Below are positions 1-9,900 of a stretch of 20,691 nucleotides of DNA, piece by piece; the first letter of the stretch is position 1; every line of letters begins with the position of its first letter. This stretch comes from an uncultured Blautia sp. Lineage in GTDB: Bacteria; Bacillota; Clostridia; Lachnospirales; Lachnospiraceae. The stretch spans positions 1 through 20,691 of the forward strand of contig CAAFRY010000028.1 in assembly GCA_900765525.1 (NCBI GenBank). The letters run 5' to 3'. Below the pieces are notes generated by a model, which searched no databases, had not been told where the DNA came from, and saw only the letters and a program-made list of their open reading frames with translations. A program made the translations under genes and the position numbers.

Positions 1-28
1 CTTTCATAGCCCTGGCTCTTACCCTGTC

Positions 29-84
29 AAAAAAAAGTGCTGCCGCACGAATGATGATTCATTTCATCAATTTAGTGCGACAGC
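29..84 (-). terminator. Rho-independent terminator of the alpha-galactosidase operon
   Basis: Read on the minus strand, GCTGTCGCAC (84..75) pairs with GTGCGGCAGC (48..39) over 10 bp with one G-U wobble. An inner stem TGATGA/TCATCA closes on a 6-nt loop. The outer stem is followed after two bases by eight T residues (36..29). It lies about 90 nt after the alpha-galactosidase stop codon. The T run is on the minus-strand 3' side only, so it mainly terminates leftward transcription. The other side has just five T after CCCCA. Confidence 0.85.
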
Positions 85-174
85 CCCATTTTTCATGCAA
101 GAGTTCTCAAAAAAAAGAACTTTCCTTTAAGATAAAAAATAAAGTACCCTTCCCTGCCAGACCCGGCCAAGGAA

Positions 175-2292
175 TTATATTCTGGGAGAGGGTATCCGCC
201 GTAAGGAAACTGCCACTGCTTCCCAGTTTTCCTTTGGCCTGTAGACAAGTTTGTTCCCCTCTGTTTTTATATCTGCATTTTCCGGATAAACCCGGCTGAT
301 TTCATACTCCTTTTCCTCCCAGCTCAGAGATAGACTTCCTTCCACCCTGTCTTCAAATACATGAAATACTGCGTAAGCTTCTTCCTGTCCCTCTCTGAGA
401 ATTCCCTGCCAGCCTTTTAAATGTCTCCAGCTTGGCTCTTTCGTTCCGAAAAATCTGGTTACTCCCTGTCTGATAGCCGGCACTATCTGCCTGTAGAAAG
501 CAAGACCCTGGTCCACGGCTTCCCACTGTTTCTCTGACAATTCTGTTACATCTCCTGACAGGCAGCACCGTCCCAGGAAAGAGGCGCACATGGAATAAAT
601 TATCCGTTTCAGACAGTCATCCTTGCGTATCACAGCCCAAATCTGGCTTTGTCTGGGAAGAATAACCCGGTGCAGATTTGCCGCAATCACAGGAATTTCC
701 CTGCATTCATGAGCATCAGAAAATGAAGCCATACTGCTGACTCCCATCATCTTCGGCTCCAGCTTATGTCCCCCTGAAGCACAGTTTTCTATAACAATCT
801 GAGGGATTTCTTCCCGGATTTTTTCCACAAACTCATAGGAAGCCTCCATATTTTGTCTCAATCCTTCTCCCAGGGATTCTCCGCCGTCGCAGCCTATGCC
901 TATGGTATCGTTATAATCCATTTTGATATAAGTAAAGCCGTAATCCTTCAGAGTGCCTATTACTTTTTCCTGCAGATACTCCTTTACCCAGTCCTGACGC
1001 ATATCCCAGAACCGCCTTTCCTGAGTGGTAAGGGTAATGCCGTCCCGCTTCAGCAAATGCTCCTCCAGGTTATAGGCTCCGGCTGCCTTCCCCACGTTGT
1101 CGATTTCAAACCAGATTCCGGCTTCCATCCCCGCCTTGTTTATCTGGGACACCGTCTCTTTCAGTCCCAGAGGAAACAGGGTATCTGAAGGAATGTAATC
1201 TCCCATGGAATCGCCCCAGGGCACTCCGTCTTTTTTAAACCAGCCGCAGTCAATGACAAAATAGGAAAAGCCCTTTCCCTGAACTGCTTTTAAAATCTCT
1301 TTGATATTCTCATGAGAAGGGTTTCCCCAGGTTGTACAGTATTCGTTAAATATAAGGGGCAGCTCTTTCTCTCTTTCCGGAAGGATTTTCTCCACAGCCT
1401 CCTGGCAGGAGGTAAGGCGCTGGGAAAAACAGTCAATATCCGTATCCTGCTCCACGGTAAGAAAGGCATGGGGTGTTTCAAAGCTCTGACCTGCTTCCAC
1501 GGTTTTTTTCCAATGTCCAAATTCCCGGTCACCCAGGCCTCCGCTTAAAGAAACGCCTTCATCTATTCTGTATACCTCCATCTGCCAGGCAGCATTGTGG
1601 GCCAGCTCTGCGCCCCAGAACACATGATTTTTTCTGTCCTCCAAGACTGCAAAGGGGAAAAATTTGTTTACCGGCAAAGAGCCGGCCTGTCCGAATCTTT
1701 CACATCTCACGCCGTGGCCCAGAGCCCAGGAAGGCTCCAGCTGCAAATCCTCTAACGCAGTGGTTTCCAGCCTTCCCTCCATACTCCACACGCCTCTCAC
1801 TCTGTGCAGATATAATTGTCCTGCTCCGTCTCCGGACAGGAAAGGGGAAATGCCTCCCAGCGAAAAGCTGGACAGCATTTCCAGGGTTACCGGAGAGGAG
1901 CTATGGTTCTGGAATTCCACATATACCTGAAGAGTTCTGCCACCCTTCTCCCAGAGCAAATGATGGATGGTCCGGTACCCTCTTTCATCCCAACAGATTG
2001 TATCTACTCTGCAGGTATCCTCTGTTTCTGTCAGGTTTTGCTCCTGAAATTTCATGCGAAATACACTTTCACTCTGCCTCATGCTGATTCCTCCGGAATA
2101 AGAACCGGCATAGGAATCTCCTAAAATTTTCAGCTGTACCAGACTGTCTGTATTCTGTACCTTGGACTCCCAGCCCAGGGGCTCTCTCCCCTGGGGATAT
2201 AGCATCATTTCCGGAATCCCTGTATCCTCATCCAAAAGGTATCGTACTCTCATGTCTCCAAAATCATAAGTTTCTATTGTTCTAACAGCCAT
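175..2292 (-). CDS. GH36 family alpha-galactosidase (melibiase-like)
   Basis: This is a 705-residue cytoplasmic glycoside hydrolase of family GH36 (clan GH-D), expected to release terminal alpha-galactose from melibiose, raffinose-type sugars or similar glycans. The N-terminal ~300 residues look like the beta-sandwich domain. A TIM barrel follows, with the nucleophile motif Y-I-K-M-D-Y-N near residue 457 and the acid/base motif S-D-A-H-E near 525, preceded by E-N-C-A-S-G-G-H-K. No signal peptide is seen. I chose the ATG at 2292 because AGAGGAAAG lies just upstream; an in-frame extension to 2409 would run into the preceding FAD-dehydrogenase gene. The gap to that gene is only 19 nt, so the two are co-transcribed. 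The motif spelling (KMDYN rather than KWDMNR, SDAHE rather than SDNTD) is off the classical GH36 type, so the exact substrate is uncertain. Confidence 0.88.
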   Translation of the reverse strand: MAVRTIETYDFGDMRVRYLLDEDTGIPEMMLYPQGREPLGWESKVQNTDSLVQLKILGDSYAGSYSGGISMRQSESVFRMKFQEQNLTETEDTCRVDTICWDERGYRTIHHLLWEKGGRTLQVYVEFQNHSSSPVTLEMLSSFSLGGISPFLSGDGAGQLYLHRVRGVWSMEGRLETTALEDLQLEPSWALGHGVRCERFGQAGSLPVNKFFPFAVLEDRKNHVFWGAELAHNAAWQMEVYRIDEGVSLSGGLGDREFGHWKKTVEAGQSFETPHAFLTVEQDTDIDCFSQRLTSCQEAVEKILPEREKELPLIFNEYCTTWGNPSHENIKEILKAVQGKGFSYFVIDCGWFKKDGVPWGDSMGDYIPSDTLFPLGLKETVSQINKAGMEAGIWFEIDNVGKAAGAYNLEEHLLKRDGITLTTQERRFWDMRQDWVKEYLQEKVIGTLKDYGFTYIKMDYNDTIGIGCDGGESLGEGLRQNMEASYEFVEKIREEIPQIVIENCASGGHKLEPKMMGVSSMASFSDAHECREIPVIAANLHRVILPRQSQIWAVIRKDDCLKRIIYSMCASFLGRCCLSGDVTELSEKQWEAVDQGLAFYRQIVPAIRQGVTRFFGTKEPSWRHLKGWQGILREGQEEAYAVFHVFEDRVEGSLSLSWEEKEYEISRVYPENADIKTEGNKLVYRPKENWEAVAVSLRRIPSPRI

Positions 2293-2311
2293 ATTCTTTC
2301 CTCTCTTGTTC

Positions 2312-3685
2312 TTATGCCTTGTCCCCGCAGATTTTCCTTGCCACATAAACACCGCTGGCAGAAGCATGGGACAGGGAATGGGTAACCCCGCTGCCGTCTC
2401 CGATAACATACAGGCCCTTGTGCAGGGTTTCCAGGTTGCTGTCCACCTCCACTTCCATATTGTAGAATTTCACTTCCACACCATAGAGGAGGGTATCGTC
2501 ATTGGCCGTACCCGGCGCAATCTTGTCCAGAGCGTAGAGCATTTCCATGATACCGTCCAGAATCCGCTTGGGAAGTACCAGGCTCAAATCTCCGGGAGTA
2601 GCCTCCAGGGTAGGTCTTACATAGCCCTCCTGAATCCGGCTCTCATTGCTCCTTCTTCCACGAATCAAATCGCCGAATTTCTGTACCATGACCCCGCCTC
2701 CCAGCATATTGGAAAGCCGTGCAATGCTTTCCCCGTAGCCATTGCTGTCCTTAAAAGGCTCGGAGAAATGCTTAGATACCAGCAAAGCAAAATTAGTATT
2801 TTCCGTCTGTTTCTTGGGGTCCTCATAGCTGTGGCCGTTTACGGTTACTATGCCCTTGGTATTTTCCGCCACTACAATTCCGTGGGGATTCATACAGAAA
2901 GTTCTTACATTATCCTCAAACTTTCTGGTCCGGTACACAATCTTACTTTCATACAATTCATCTGTCAGATGGGAAAATATTTCCGCCGGCAGTTCAACTC
3001 GTACGCCTAAATCCACCCTGTTGGATTTGGTGGGAATCTCCATCTCCTGGCAGACCTGTTTCATCCACTTGCTGCCGCTTCTTCCCACGGAAATAATGCA
3101 TTTTTCACATTCATCTTCCCCTTGTTTTCCACATATCCGGTATCCGTGAGCAGTTTTTTCCACATGTTCCACCTCATACTGGAAACGGAATTCCACCTTG
3201 TCCTTCAGCTCTTTATAGAGATTTTCCAGGACAACATAGTTGATGTCCGTACCCAGGTGGCGTACAGAAGCATTAAGCAGATTCAGACGGTTCTGCATAC
3301 AAAGCTTCCGGAACTTGCTGCCTGCAGTGGAGTACATCTTTGTTCCCTCACCTCCGTAGGAAGTATTGATACTGTCCACATACCACATTAAATCCGTGGC
3401 CTGCTTCTTTCCGATATACTCATAGAGGCTTCCCCCAAAGTCATTGGTAATATTGTATTTTCCGTCAGAAAAAGCACCGGCACCTCCAAATCCGCTCATA
3501 ATGGCACAGGTTTTGCACCGCAGACAATTTTTCACCTTCACCCCGTCAATGGGACATTTCCTCTTTTCCAAAGGGTAGCCCGCCTCAAATACGACAATTT
3601 TCAGTTCCGGCTGCAGCTTCATCAATTCATAGGCAGAAAAAATCCCTCCAGGTCCTGCCCCTACAATAATCACATCATATTTCAT
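2312..3685 (-). CDS. FAD-dependent dehydrogenase of the COG2509 type
   Basis: This 457-residue flavoprotein has an N-terminal Rossmann dinucleotide-binding motif G-A-G-P-G-G (residues 9-14), with an acidic residue at E34 for the ribose. The C-terminal FAD motif (G-L-Y-V-I-G-D-G-S-G) is followed by S-H-A-S-A-S-G. A cysteine cluster, C-P-I-D-G then C-L-R-C-K-T-C, precedes S-G-F-G-G-A-G-A-F-S-D-G-K. That arrangement is typical of the uncharacterised COG2509 dehydrogenases. Substrate and partner are unknown. The start follows GAGAGGAGATGAGTGT with good spacing. It sits between azlD (about 100 nt away) and the alpha-galactosidase (19 nt), apparently in the same transcript, with no obvious functional link to either. 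Confidence 0.85.
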   Translation of the reverse strand: MKYDVIIVGAGPGGIFSAYELMKLQPELKIVVFEAGYPLEKRKCPIDGVKVKNCLRCKTCAIMSGFGGAGAFSDGKYNITNDFGGSLYEYIGKKQATDLMWYVDSINTSYGGEGTKMYSTAGSKFRKLCMQNRLNLLNASVRHLGTDINYVVLENLYKELKDKVEFRFQYEVEHVEKTAHGYRICGKQGEDECEKCIISVGRSGSKWMKQVCQEMEIPTKSNRVDLGVRVELPAEIFSHLTDELYESKIVYRTRKFEDNVRTFCMNPHGIVVAENTKGIVTVNGHSYEDPKKQTENTNFALLVSKHFSEPFKDSNGYGESIARLSNMLGGGVMVQKFGDLIRGRRSNESRIQEGYVRPTLEATPGDLSLVLPKRILDGIMEMLYALDKIAPGTANDDTLLYGVEVKFYNMEVEVDSNLETLHKGLYVIGDGSGVTHSLSHASASGVYVARKICGDKA

Positions 3686-3699
3686 ACACTCATCTCCTC

Positions 3700-3786
3700 T
3701 CAGATGTCTGTAAAATCCAGGTTTTCGCCACCCTGTTCTTTCATTTTAAACAGCTGGAAAGGAAATGTAAAGGCACCTCTGTTCAT
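3700..3786 (-). CDS. Possible 28-residue micro-ORF between azlD and the FAD-dehydrogenase gene
   Basis: The ATG directly abuts the azlD stop (TAG-ATG) and opens a 28-codon frame, beginning M-N-R-G-A-F-T-F-P-F-Q-L-F-K and ending L-D-F-T-D-I, that stops just before the Shine-Dalgarno of the next gene. It has no ribosome binding site of its own and could only be made by reinitiation after azlD. It fills almost all of the 101-nt gap. No family is recognised. It could equally be a chance open frame. Confidence 0.25.
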   Translation of the reverse strand: MNRGAFTFPFQLFKMKEQGGENLDFTDI

Positions 3787-4113
3787 CTAAAACACAGTCT
3801 GCACTAATATCATGTAGCACAGGGTTCCTCCTGCAATAGACAGCATCATCTGCCCCTTCCATTTATGAAGGATTACAACCAAAAGAATGGAAACCAGCTC
3901 CGGAATTCCATGGCTGCCGGACAATGGGGTTACGCCTTTCAGGCTGTAAACCACCAGCAGGCCAAACACGGCTGCCGGCAGAGCCTTTCCCAGATATTGT
4001 ATGTATTTTGGAGTCTCCTTTCCTGCAGGGAACAGGAAAAAAGGCAGAAAACGGGTGAGCATAGTGCCCAGTACCACCATGAGAATGGTAATTATCTGCT
4101 GCGTAACGGTCAT
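3787..4113 (-). CDS. azlD: AzlD family branched-chain amino acid transport subunit
   Basis: This 108-residue integral membrane protein has about four hydrophobic segments. The first contains [12 protein letters not shown], which is characteristic of AzlD. In characterised systems AzlD is the small partner of AzlC, and together they export branched-chain amino acids or analogues such as azaleucine. Its ATG overlaps the azlC stop codon in an ATGA tetranucleotide, which fits coupled synthesis of the two subunits. The actual substrate here is inferred from the family only. Confidence 0.9.
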   Translation of the reverse strand: MTVTQQIITILMVVLGTMLTRFLPFFLFPAGKETPKYIQYLGKALPAAVFGLLVVYSLKGVTPLSGSHGIPELVSILLVVILHKWKGQMMLSIAGGTLCYMILVQTVF

Positions 4114-4823
4114 TGTATCTCACCGCCCTTCTTCTCCAGCGAACCTCTAAGCAAAGTCAACACTGCCACAATTGCCGCCATGGAAGGGATGATAAAACGG
4201 TCCGGCCCCAGGATAGCCAGACACAAGGCAGAGATACCCAGTCCCAACAGGCTGCTGGTATGATTTTTCTCCTTCATCCACTGGTCCATGAAAATCACCA
4301 CAAACATAGCCACCATGGCAAAATCCAGGCCCTCTGTATTGAAGGTTATGTAAGAACCGCAGATGCCTCCCAGTGTGGCCCCTGCAAACCAATAGCACTG
4401 ATTCAGGGCAGTCACCCAAAGCATGAACCAGCCCCGGTCCACGTCCCGGGGAATATTGGCGCTGTAATTTATGGAAAAGCTCTCATCGCACATACCGAAA
4501 ATCAAATAGTATTTCTTTTTTCCCAAACCTTTAAAGCGCTCCAGCATGGACAGGCCGTAGAACAAATGTCTGGCATTTACCATCAAAGTCATAAGAAAGG
4601 CCTGCAGAGGATGAAAGGCTCCCAGCAGCATACTGACCGCCACAAACTCCATAGAGCCGGCATAAATAGAAAGGCTCATAGCCATGGGATAGAGAAAGCT
4701 GAACCCGGAAGTATTCATATAAATCCCATAGGTAATTCCCAAAAACAAAAAACCGGCTAAAATGGGAATCGTAAAGGGAAAAGCAGCCTTCAGTGCTTTT
4801 ATTTTTATGTTCTCTGTCTTCAA
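4110..4823 (-). CDS. azlC: AzlC family branched-chain amino acid permease
   Basis: This 237-residue polytopic membrane protein is the large subunit of the AzlCD exporter. Typical AzlC features are the early F-L-F-L-G-I-T-Y-G segment, [12 protein letters not shown], and [12 protein letters not shown]. The start is a TTG at 4823: it overlaps the rarA stop (TTGA) and follows GGAGG closely, and the first ATG would remove a membrane segment. This suggests translation depends on ribosomes finishing rarA. The 3' end overlaps azlD by 4 nt. Confidence 0.92.
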   Translation of the reverse strand: MKTENIKIKALKAAFPFTIPILAGFLFLGITYGIYMNTSGFSFLYPMAMSLSIYAGSMEFVAVSMLLGAFHPLQAFLMTLMVNARHLFYGLSMLERFKGLGKKKYYLIFGMCDESFSINYSANIPRDVDRGWFMLWVTALNQCYWFAGATLGGICGSYITFNTEGLDFAMVAMFVVIFMDQWMKEKNHTSSLLGLGISALCLAILGPDRFIIPSMAAIVAVLTLLRGSLEKKGGEIQ

Positions 4824-6151
4824 AGCTCCTCCCCCTCTCCGGCCTTTTTCCAGGCCTTGATTTCTGCCAGCCTGCGGGCTGCCTTCTCTTCCTCACCCTG
4901 GATGGTGGGACGGTAATATTCTCTGTCTTTCAGGCTGTCCGGCATACACTGCATATGGGTCAGCTTCTCCTCTGTATTGTGGGCATACTGATACCCTTTC
5001 CCGTAATCCAGCTCCTTCATCAGCCTGGTAGGTGCATTCCGCAGCACCAAAGGCACCGGCTCCGCCTTTTTGTTTTTCACGTCTGCCTTACATTCCTCAC
5101 AAGCCTTATACAAAGCATTGGATTTAGGCGCCAAAGAGAGGTAGGTTACCGCATGGGTCAGATGCACATCACATTCCGGCATTCCCAGAAAATGGCAGGC
5201 CTGATAGGCAGCCACTGCTACCTGCAGGGCACGGCTGTCTGCCATGCCAATGTCTTCACTGGCAAAACGAATAAGTCTTCTGGCAATATACAGAGGATTC
5301 TCCCCACCTTCCAGCATACGGCACATCCAATAAATCGCTGCGTCCGGGTCGCTGTTCCGCATAGATTTATGGAGAGCTGAAATCAGATTGTAATGCTCCT
5401 CTCCTGTTTTGTCATAGAGAAGAGAGCGGCGGCTGATACACTGAGCCAGCCCCTGGTCTGTCACCTGGATTCCCGCCCCGCTTATCTCGCCGTTCAACAC
5501 GGCCATTTCCAGGGTATTGAGGGCAGTCCTGGCGTCCCCGTTGGCAAACTCTGCCACCGCCTCCAGCTGGTCTTCAGAAATTTTCACATTCTGTGCCCCG
5601 AAGCCGGCAGGACTTACCAAAGCATGGTTCAAAAGCTTCAGCAAGTCCTGCTTTTCCAGAGCCTTCAGCACAAAAACCTTGCACCTGGACAAAAGAGCAG
5701 AATTCACCTCAAAAGACGGATTCTCCGTGGTGGCGCCGATAAGGATAATGCTTCCCTTCTCCACATAAGGCAGAAAAGCGTCCTGCTGGGCCTTGTTAAA
5801 CCGGTGAATCTCGTCCACAAACAGTACGGTGCGAAGTCCCATCCTCCGACTCTGCTCCGCCTGCTCCATAACGTTTTTAATTTCCTTGATACCGCTGGTC
5901 ACTGCGCTGAAATTGATAAACCGGGCCTTGGTCTGCCCTGCAATGATACTGGCTAAGGTGGTCTTTCCCACCCCCGGCGGTCCCCAGAAAATCATGGAGG
6001 AAATCTGGTCTTTTTCAATAAGCTGCCGCAGGATTTTTCCCTTCCCCAGCAAATGCTCCTGCCCTGCAAAATCCTCCAAAGTTGCAGGCCTCAGTCTTGC
6101 GGCTAAAGGAGCGTTCAGCTCCCTGTCATCAAACAATGTCATTTGTTCCAT
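4820..6151 (-). CDS. rarA: Replication-associated recombination protein A (RarA/MgsA AAA+ ATPase)
   Basis: This 443-residue AAA+ ATPase is related to clamp-loader subunits and acts at stalled replication forks. Walker A is G-P-P-G-V-G-K-T (57-64) and Walker B is L-F-V-D-E-I-H-R (110-117), followed by F-N-K-A-Q-Q-D-A-F-L. The sensor-1 region is G-A-T-T-E-N-P-S-F-E-V. The C-terminal part carries R-S-L-L-Y-D-K-T-G-E-E-H-Y and S-A-L-H-K-S-M-R-N-S-D, which are signatures of the RarA tetramerisation domain. Length is normal for the family. AGAGG precedes the ATG by 7 nt. It follows the methyltransferase gene by 33 nt and overlaps azlC by 4 nt. Confidence 0.96.
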   Translation of the reverse strand: MEQMTLFDDRELNAPLAARLRPATLEDFAGQEHLLGKGKILRQLIEKDQISSMIFWGPPGVGKTTLASIIAGQTKARFINFSAVTSGIKEIKNVMEQAEQSRRMGLRTVLFVDEIHRFNKAQQDAFLPYVEKGSIILIGATTENPSFEVNSALLSRCKVFVLKALEKQDLLKLLNHALVSPAGFGAQNVKISEDQLEAVAEFANGDARTALNTLEMAVLNGEISGAGIQVTDQGLAQCISRRSLLYDKTGEEHYNLISALHKSMRNSDPDAAIYWMCRMLEGGENPLYIARRLIRFASEDIGMADSRALQVAVAAYQACHFLGMPECDVHLTHAVTYLSLAPKSNALYKACEECKADVKNKKAEPVPLVLRNAPTRLMKELDYGKGYQYAHNTEEKLTHMQCMPDSLKDREYYRPTIQGEEEKAARRLAEIKAWKKAGEGEEL

Positions 6152-6184
6152 AGAAATACCTCTGTTTCTTTTCTCATCCTGTCT

Positions 6185-6895
6185 TTATCTGCCCTGCCCG
6201 CTGCCTGTCTTTCTGGCCTTTACCACTATAATCTCCGGCCGTTCCGGATTGCGGAAACATTCTTCATAAAAATCCTCCACAACAAAGCCAGCATCAAAGC
6301 AAATCCTGAAAATATCTTGAAGAGAACGATGGTAATAGCACTGTTGGCTGGGCTGCCCTGCAATGGCTTCTCCATAATAGCTGTGAGGCGTCATATATTT
6401 TTCCGTAAGAGTTACGAAACAGGGATGCTGGGTTGCAAAAACGAAAATCCCCCTGTCTTCCAAAAGCTGCTCCACAGCCTGAAACAAAGGCTCTACATGG
6501 GTAATGTCCATAATAGCCATATTAGAAACTGCTTTGTTATACTTCACTTCTCTGGACAGGGCCATAAGCTGCCGGTAATTTCCTGCATCCGCCACGCAGA
6601 ATTCTATACTTTCCCCCCACATGGCCTGCTTTTTCCTGGCCAGTTCTATCAAACGGGGACTGAAATCAAAGGCAGTTACCCTGGCCCCTTTCTTAGCCAT
6701 ATAAGCGGAATAACTCCCTTCTCCGCAGGCAATATCCAGTATAAAATCCTCCGGTCCGGGCTCCAGCAAACGGCTCACTCTGGGACGCACCACGGTTCTG
6801 TGGAACTCATTTCCCTCTTGCCCCATGGCATTCTCCCAGAAATCCGCATTGTCCTCCCAGGCCCTTAGGCTGTCCTCCATTGTAAATTGCTCCAT
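6185..6895 (-). CDS. Class I SAM-dependent methyltransferase
   Basis: This 236-residue soluble methyltransferase has motif I I-L-D-I-A-C-G-E-G-S-Y-S near residues 52-63 and an acidic residue after V-T-A-F-D-F-S (about 77) that would contact the SAM ribose. A later segment N-M-A-I-M-D-I fits motif IV. The substrate cannot be told from sequence: the fold is shared by small-molecule, lipid and macromolecule methylases. The start at 6895 follows GGAAGGAGGAAGAGCG. The longer in-frame ATG would lie at or ahead of the predicted transcription start. It is the first gene of the downstream operon. Confidence 0.85.
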   Translation of the reverse strand: MEQFTMEDSLRAWEDNADFWENAMGQEGNEFHRTVVRPRVSRLLEPGPEDFILDIACGEGSYSAYMAKKGARVTAFDFSPRLIELARKKQAMWGESIEFCVADAGNYRQLMALSREVKYNKAVSNMAIMDITHVEPLFQAVEQLLEDRGIFVFATQHPCFVTLTEKYMTPHSYYGEAIAGQPSQQCYYHRSLQDIFRICFDAGFVVEDFYEECFRNPERPEIIVVKARKTGSGQGR

Positions 6896-6921
6896 CGCTC
6901 TTCCTCCTTCCGACTGCTCCC

Positions 6922-6950
6922 ATTGTATCACCTTTTTTTTACAGGGTCAA
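6922..6950 (-). promoter_or_regulatory. Sigma-A type promoter of the methyltransferase-rarA-azlCD operon
   Basis: On the minus strand, TTGACC (6950..6945) and TACAAT (6927..6922) are separated by exactly 17 bp, each matching five of six consensus bases. Transcription would start near 6915, giving a short leader of about 20 nt before the methyltransferase ATG at 6895. It lies in the only gap between the pilus cluster and this operon. Confidence 0.75.
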
Positions 6951-6980
6951 AAGGGTATGGAGCCTTGCAGACAGGCGTGT

Positions 6981-9900
6981 TTATCCGGTTTGAGGCCAAT
7001 CTCCCCAGAAGGAAAGAGCCCCTTCTGCAAAAGAACTGCTCCAGAGGGGAAAGGGATAGGTTTTCCCTGCTGCCTGAGTGTTGGCATAGCCGCTGCCATA
7101 GGGATAGGTTTTCCAGGTTTTTTCCTGTACTTCCAGCTCTTCATAAGATATGGGCGTTCCCCTTTCTCCGGCTTCCCAGGAGTTTTCTCCCTCTCCCTGG
7201 ATTTCTCCGGACACATAGCTGTTGTTCAGCCAATAGCAGTCCCGGTATTCCTGCCCCCCGCCACGGAGGAAACGATAAACCTGCTCTCCCTCCAGACCAA
7301 ACAAAGCGGCATAACAGTTCTCCATTGTCCCATTGTTATTGTCTCCCGCTCCAAAGCCGGCAGCCAGCAGTCCTCCACGAATATTGCCTACGGCAAAACA
7401 ATTCTGAATCTGGCCTCCGTTGATGCTTCGTACAAATCCGGCTCCCTCCTCTTTTGCTGTCAAAATAGAATTGGCATAGCAGGCTTCCACACTGCCCTCG
7501 TTCAGCCCTACAAATCCGGCGCACCAGGTACCGCTGACCGTCCCCGTAAAGCTGATTTGTCTTAAAATCCCCCGGTTTATCCCCACAGCTCCCGCTGCCG
7601 TCTCAGCGGCCTCCACCTGGATTTCCTCATACCCTTCTTTTCCAGGCTCCAGGACATGGATTTCAAAATTTTCCACGGTTCCCTGGTTTATCTGACTTAG
7701 CCCATAGGCCTCCTGTCCTCTAACTTTGCCGGAAAATCCACAGTTTCGTATAGTCCCGTAATTGTTTCCCACAAACCCGGAAGCCGGTCCCTGGTCTGTC
7801 TCCACTGTAATCTCTCCTGTGGAATCCTCCACCCGGCAGTCTTCTATATGGCCTTCATTTGTTACAGCCAGAGCTCCGTTCTCCCTGCTCTTACTGTCAT
7901 ACAGCCGGATTCCCTGCAGCCGGGAGCCAGAGCGCACAGCACCGAACATAGGGCCCTCCATTCCCCATATAGCACAGGACTGGATGCCTTGTCCTGTGTC
8001 ATAGGACTGAACCGTATAAGAAGCCAGTATCTGGTCTGGTTTTTGGTAGGTATAATCCGCAGGCACAGAATTCTCTGTAAAATCCATCCCGGAAAGCCTT
8101 ATATCCAGCTCCTGTACATATCCCACCTGGCTTACCTCGGTATGGGACCAGGACAAAGCCTTCATCTGCTGCAGGTGCCGGGCAGAACGAATTTTATACA
8201 CATTTGCTTCTTCTTCATCGCCTGGCCTTACCGTATCTCCCAGATGAAGATTTACCCGGAAGGACACCGTCTCCCCGAAAACCGGATAATAAGGAGAAAG
8301 ATTCTGGCCCAGATACAGCTTCTGGCCCCGGCCTGCATAGGTAAAATTCACTACATAGGGCTGGTAGCCCTCCAGAACAAATCCTCGGGTATCCTCAAAG
8401 TTTTCCGTACAGGCTTCCAGAGTCTTAAATTCCCCGGAAGGCCCTTCTGTTCCGTAGGCTGCGGCAATGTTTTTTCGCTCCATGTTCCGGGGTACCAGTA
8501 CCAGATAACCATCCTCTGTGACAAATTTATTCTTTTCCCTCAGCAGACCTCCTGCCAGCCCCTCTCCCTGGGTCATGATTTCCTGATATACCGTCCCCTC
8601 TTCCGAAGGACTTGCCATATAGCCATGGTAGTACAGTTTTTCTTCTACTACCTCATAATATACCAGGCCCAGTGTCCATCCTTCTGTCTCTTCTCCGCCC
8701 TCATCCTCTCCGGAACTCTCTGCTTTCCCGGGCCAGTCACCGTAATGAATCCCCCCTTCCTGTCCCGCTCCTGTTGTCATTGGAAAAGGATATTCTCTGT
8801 CCTCCCGGCTGCTGTCATAAGGATAAGTGGAGACTGACTGCCAGGAGTACCAGGACATAGCTTTAAGCTCCTCATATCCCGCCGGCTCCAGCCCCGGCGC
8901 CTGATTCCCTGCTGTCTGCTTTTCCACTGTTTGCTGTTGCTTCTCTGTTTTCGATTCTACTGTTGTCAGTTGCTCTGCTGTTGTCGGCTGCTCTGCTGTT
9001 TGCTGCTGCTCCGCTGTTGTCGGCTGCTCTGCTGTTGTCGGCTGCTGTTCCAGATAGTAACATTCACTCAGGTTCAGGTGCTCCAGTCCAAGACCCAGAA
9101 AAGGACCCTGTTTTTCCTCCGGATTTTTCCAGAACACCTGGCCCAGGGCATAGCAGTCTTTATATATTTTCTCAGACGCTTCCGCCAAGCCTGTGAAGCC
9201 CCCGGAAATAGCCCCGTATACGGAGCAGGTGGAGTAGCTTTTCTCTGTCTTGGTATTCCCTTTGTCCCTTCCGATAAGTCCTCCTGCCGCTCCGTTATCG
9301 CCTAAAACCGCAACACCGTATGCCCAGGTATATTCTCCCCTATCCGTAAATCCTCCGGTAAAACAGTTAACAATTGAGGAGGCGCCTCCCTCCTCCAAAA
9401 TACCTGCCAGACCACCTGCACTTCCGTCTTTCCTGGCAGAAACAGGTACTGCTGCAAAGGAATTTCGAATTTCCAGGTTTTTCCCCTGACCTATAAGGCC
9501 CCCGCTGATTCCGGATGCAGCATGGATACGGAATTTTTCTCCCGGAGTTCCCTCCTCTGCCTTCATGGCTCCTATTTGATATTTTTCCCCCGCTGTCTGA
9601 CTTTCCCCTTCCCCAAGATACACCCGGCAATTTTCCAGCATCCCACTGTCCACGGACCCGGCCAGGGCGCCCCCGGCTCCTTCCCCGGCTGTCACCGTAG
9701 GATTTTCCAGGACAATGTTTTCCGCCCAAAGACGGCTTCCTGACTCTGCTTCTCCCACAAGCCCTGCCCCGTGAAAGCCTGCGCTGATAAAATCCCTTAG
9801 TACCAGGTTTTTCACCAAAAGCTGCTGCCTGCTCTCTCCATCCAACCTGGCAAAAAGTCCGGCGCCGCCCCGGGCATCAGGCAGGAAATGAAAATTGGCC

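Noticed and set aside
102..121. Second inverted repeat AGTTCT/AGAACT after the alpha-galactosidase gene
   Set aside because: The stem is only 6 bp and the T run lies in the loop, not after the stem; the hairpin at 29-84 is far better.
6962..6976. Hairpin GCCT/AGGC after the giant prepilin stop as a terminator
   Set aside because: Only four base pairs, and not followed by a T-rich tract.
7848..8837. Long plus-strand open frames (also at 2306-3010, 4113-4760, 6143-6868)
   Set aside because: They lie opposite clearly recognisable genes, have no credible ribosome binding site or family motif, and are low-complexity or cysteine/proline-rich as expected for antisense shadows.
8962..9051. CRISPR-like tandem repeats
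   Set aside because: The 18-bp units are directly adjacent without spacers and are read in frame as hexapeptides within a long gene.
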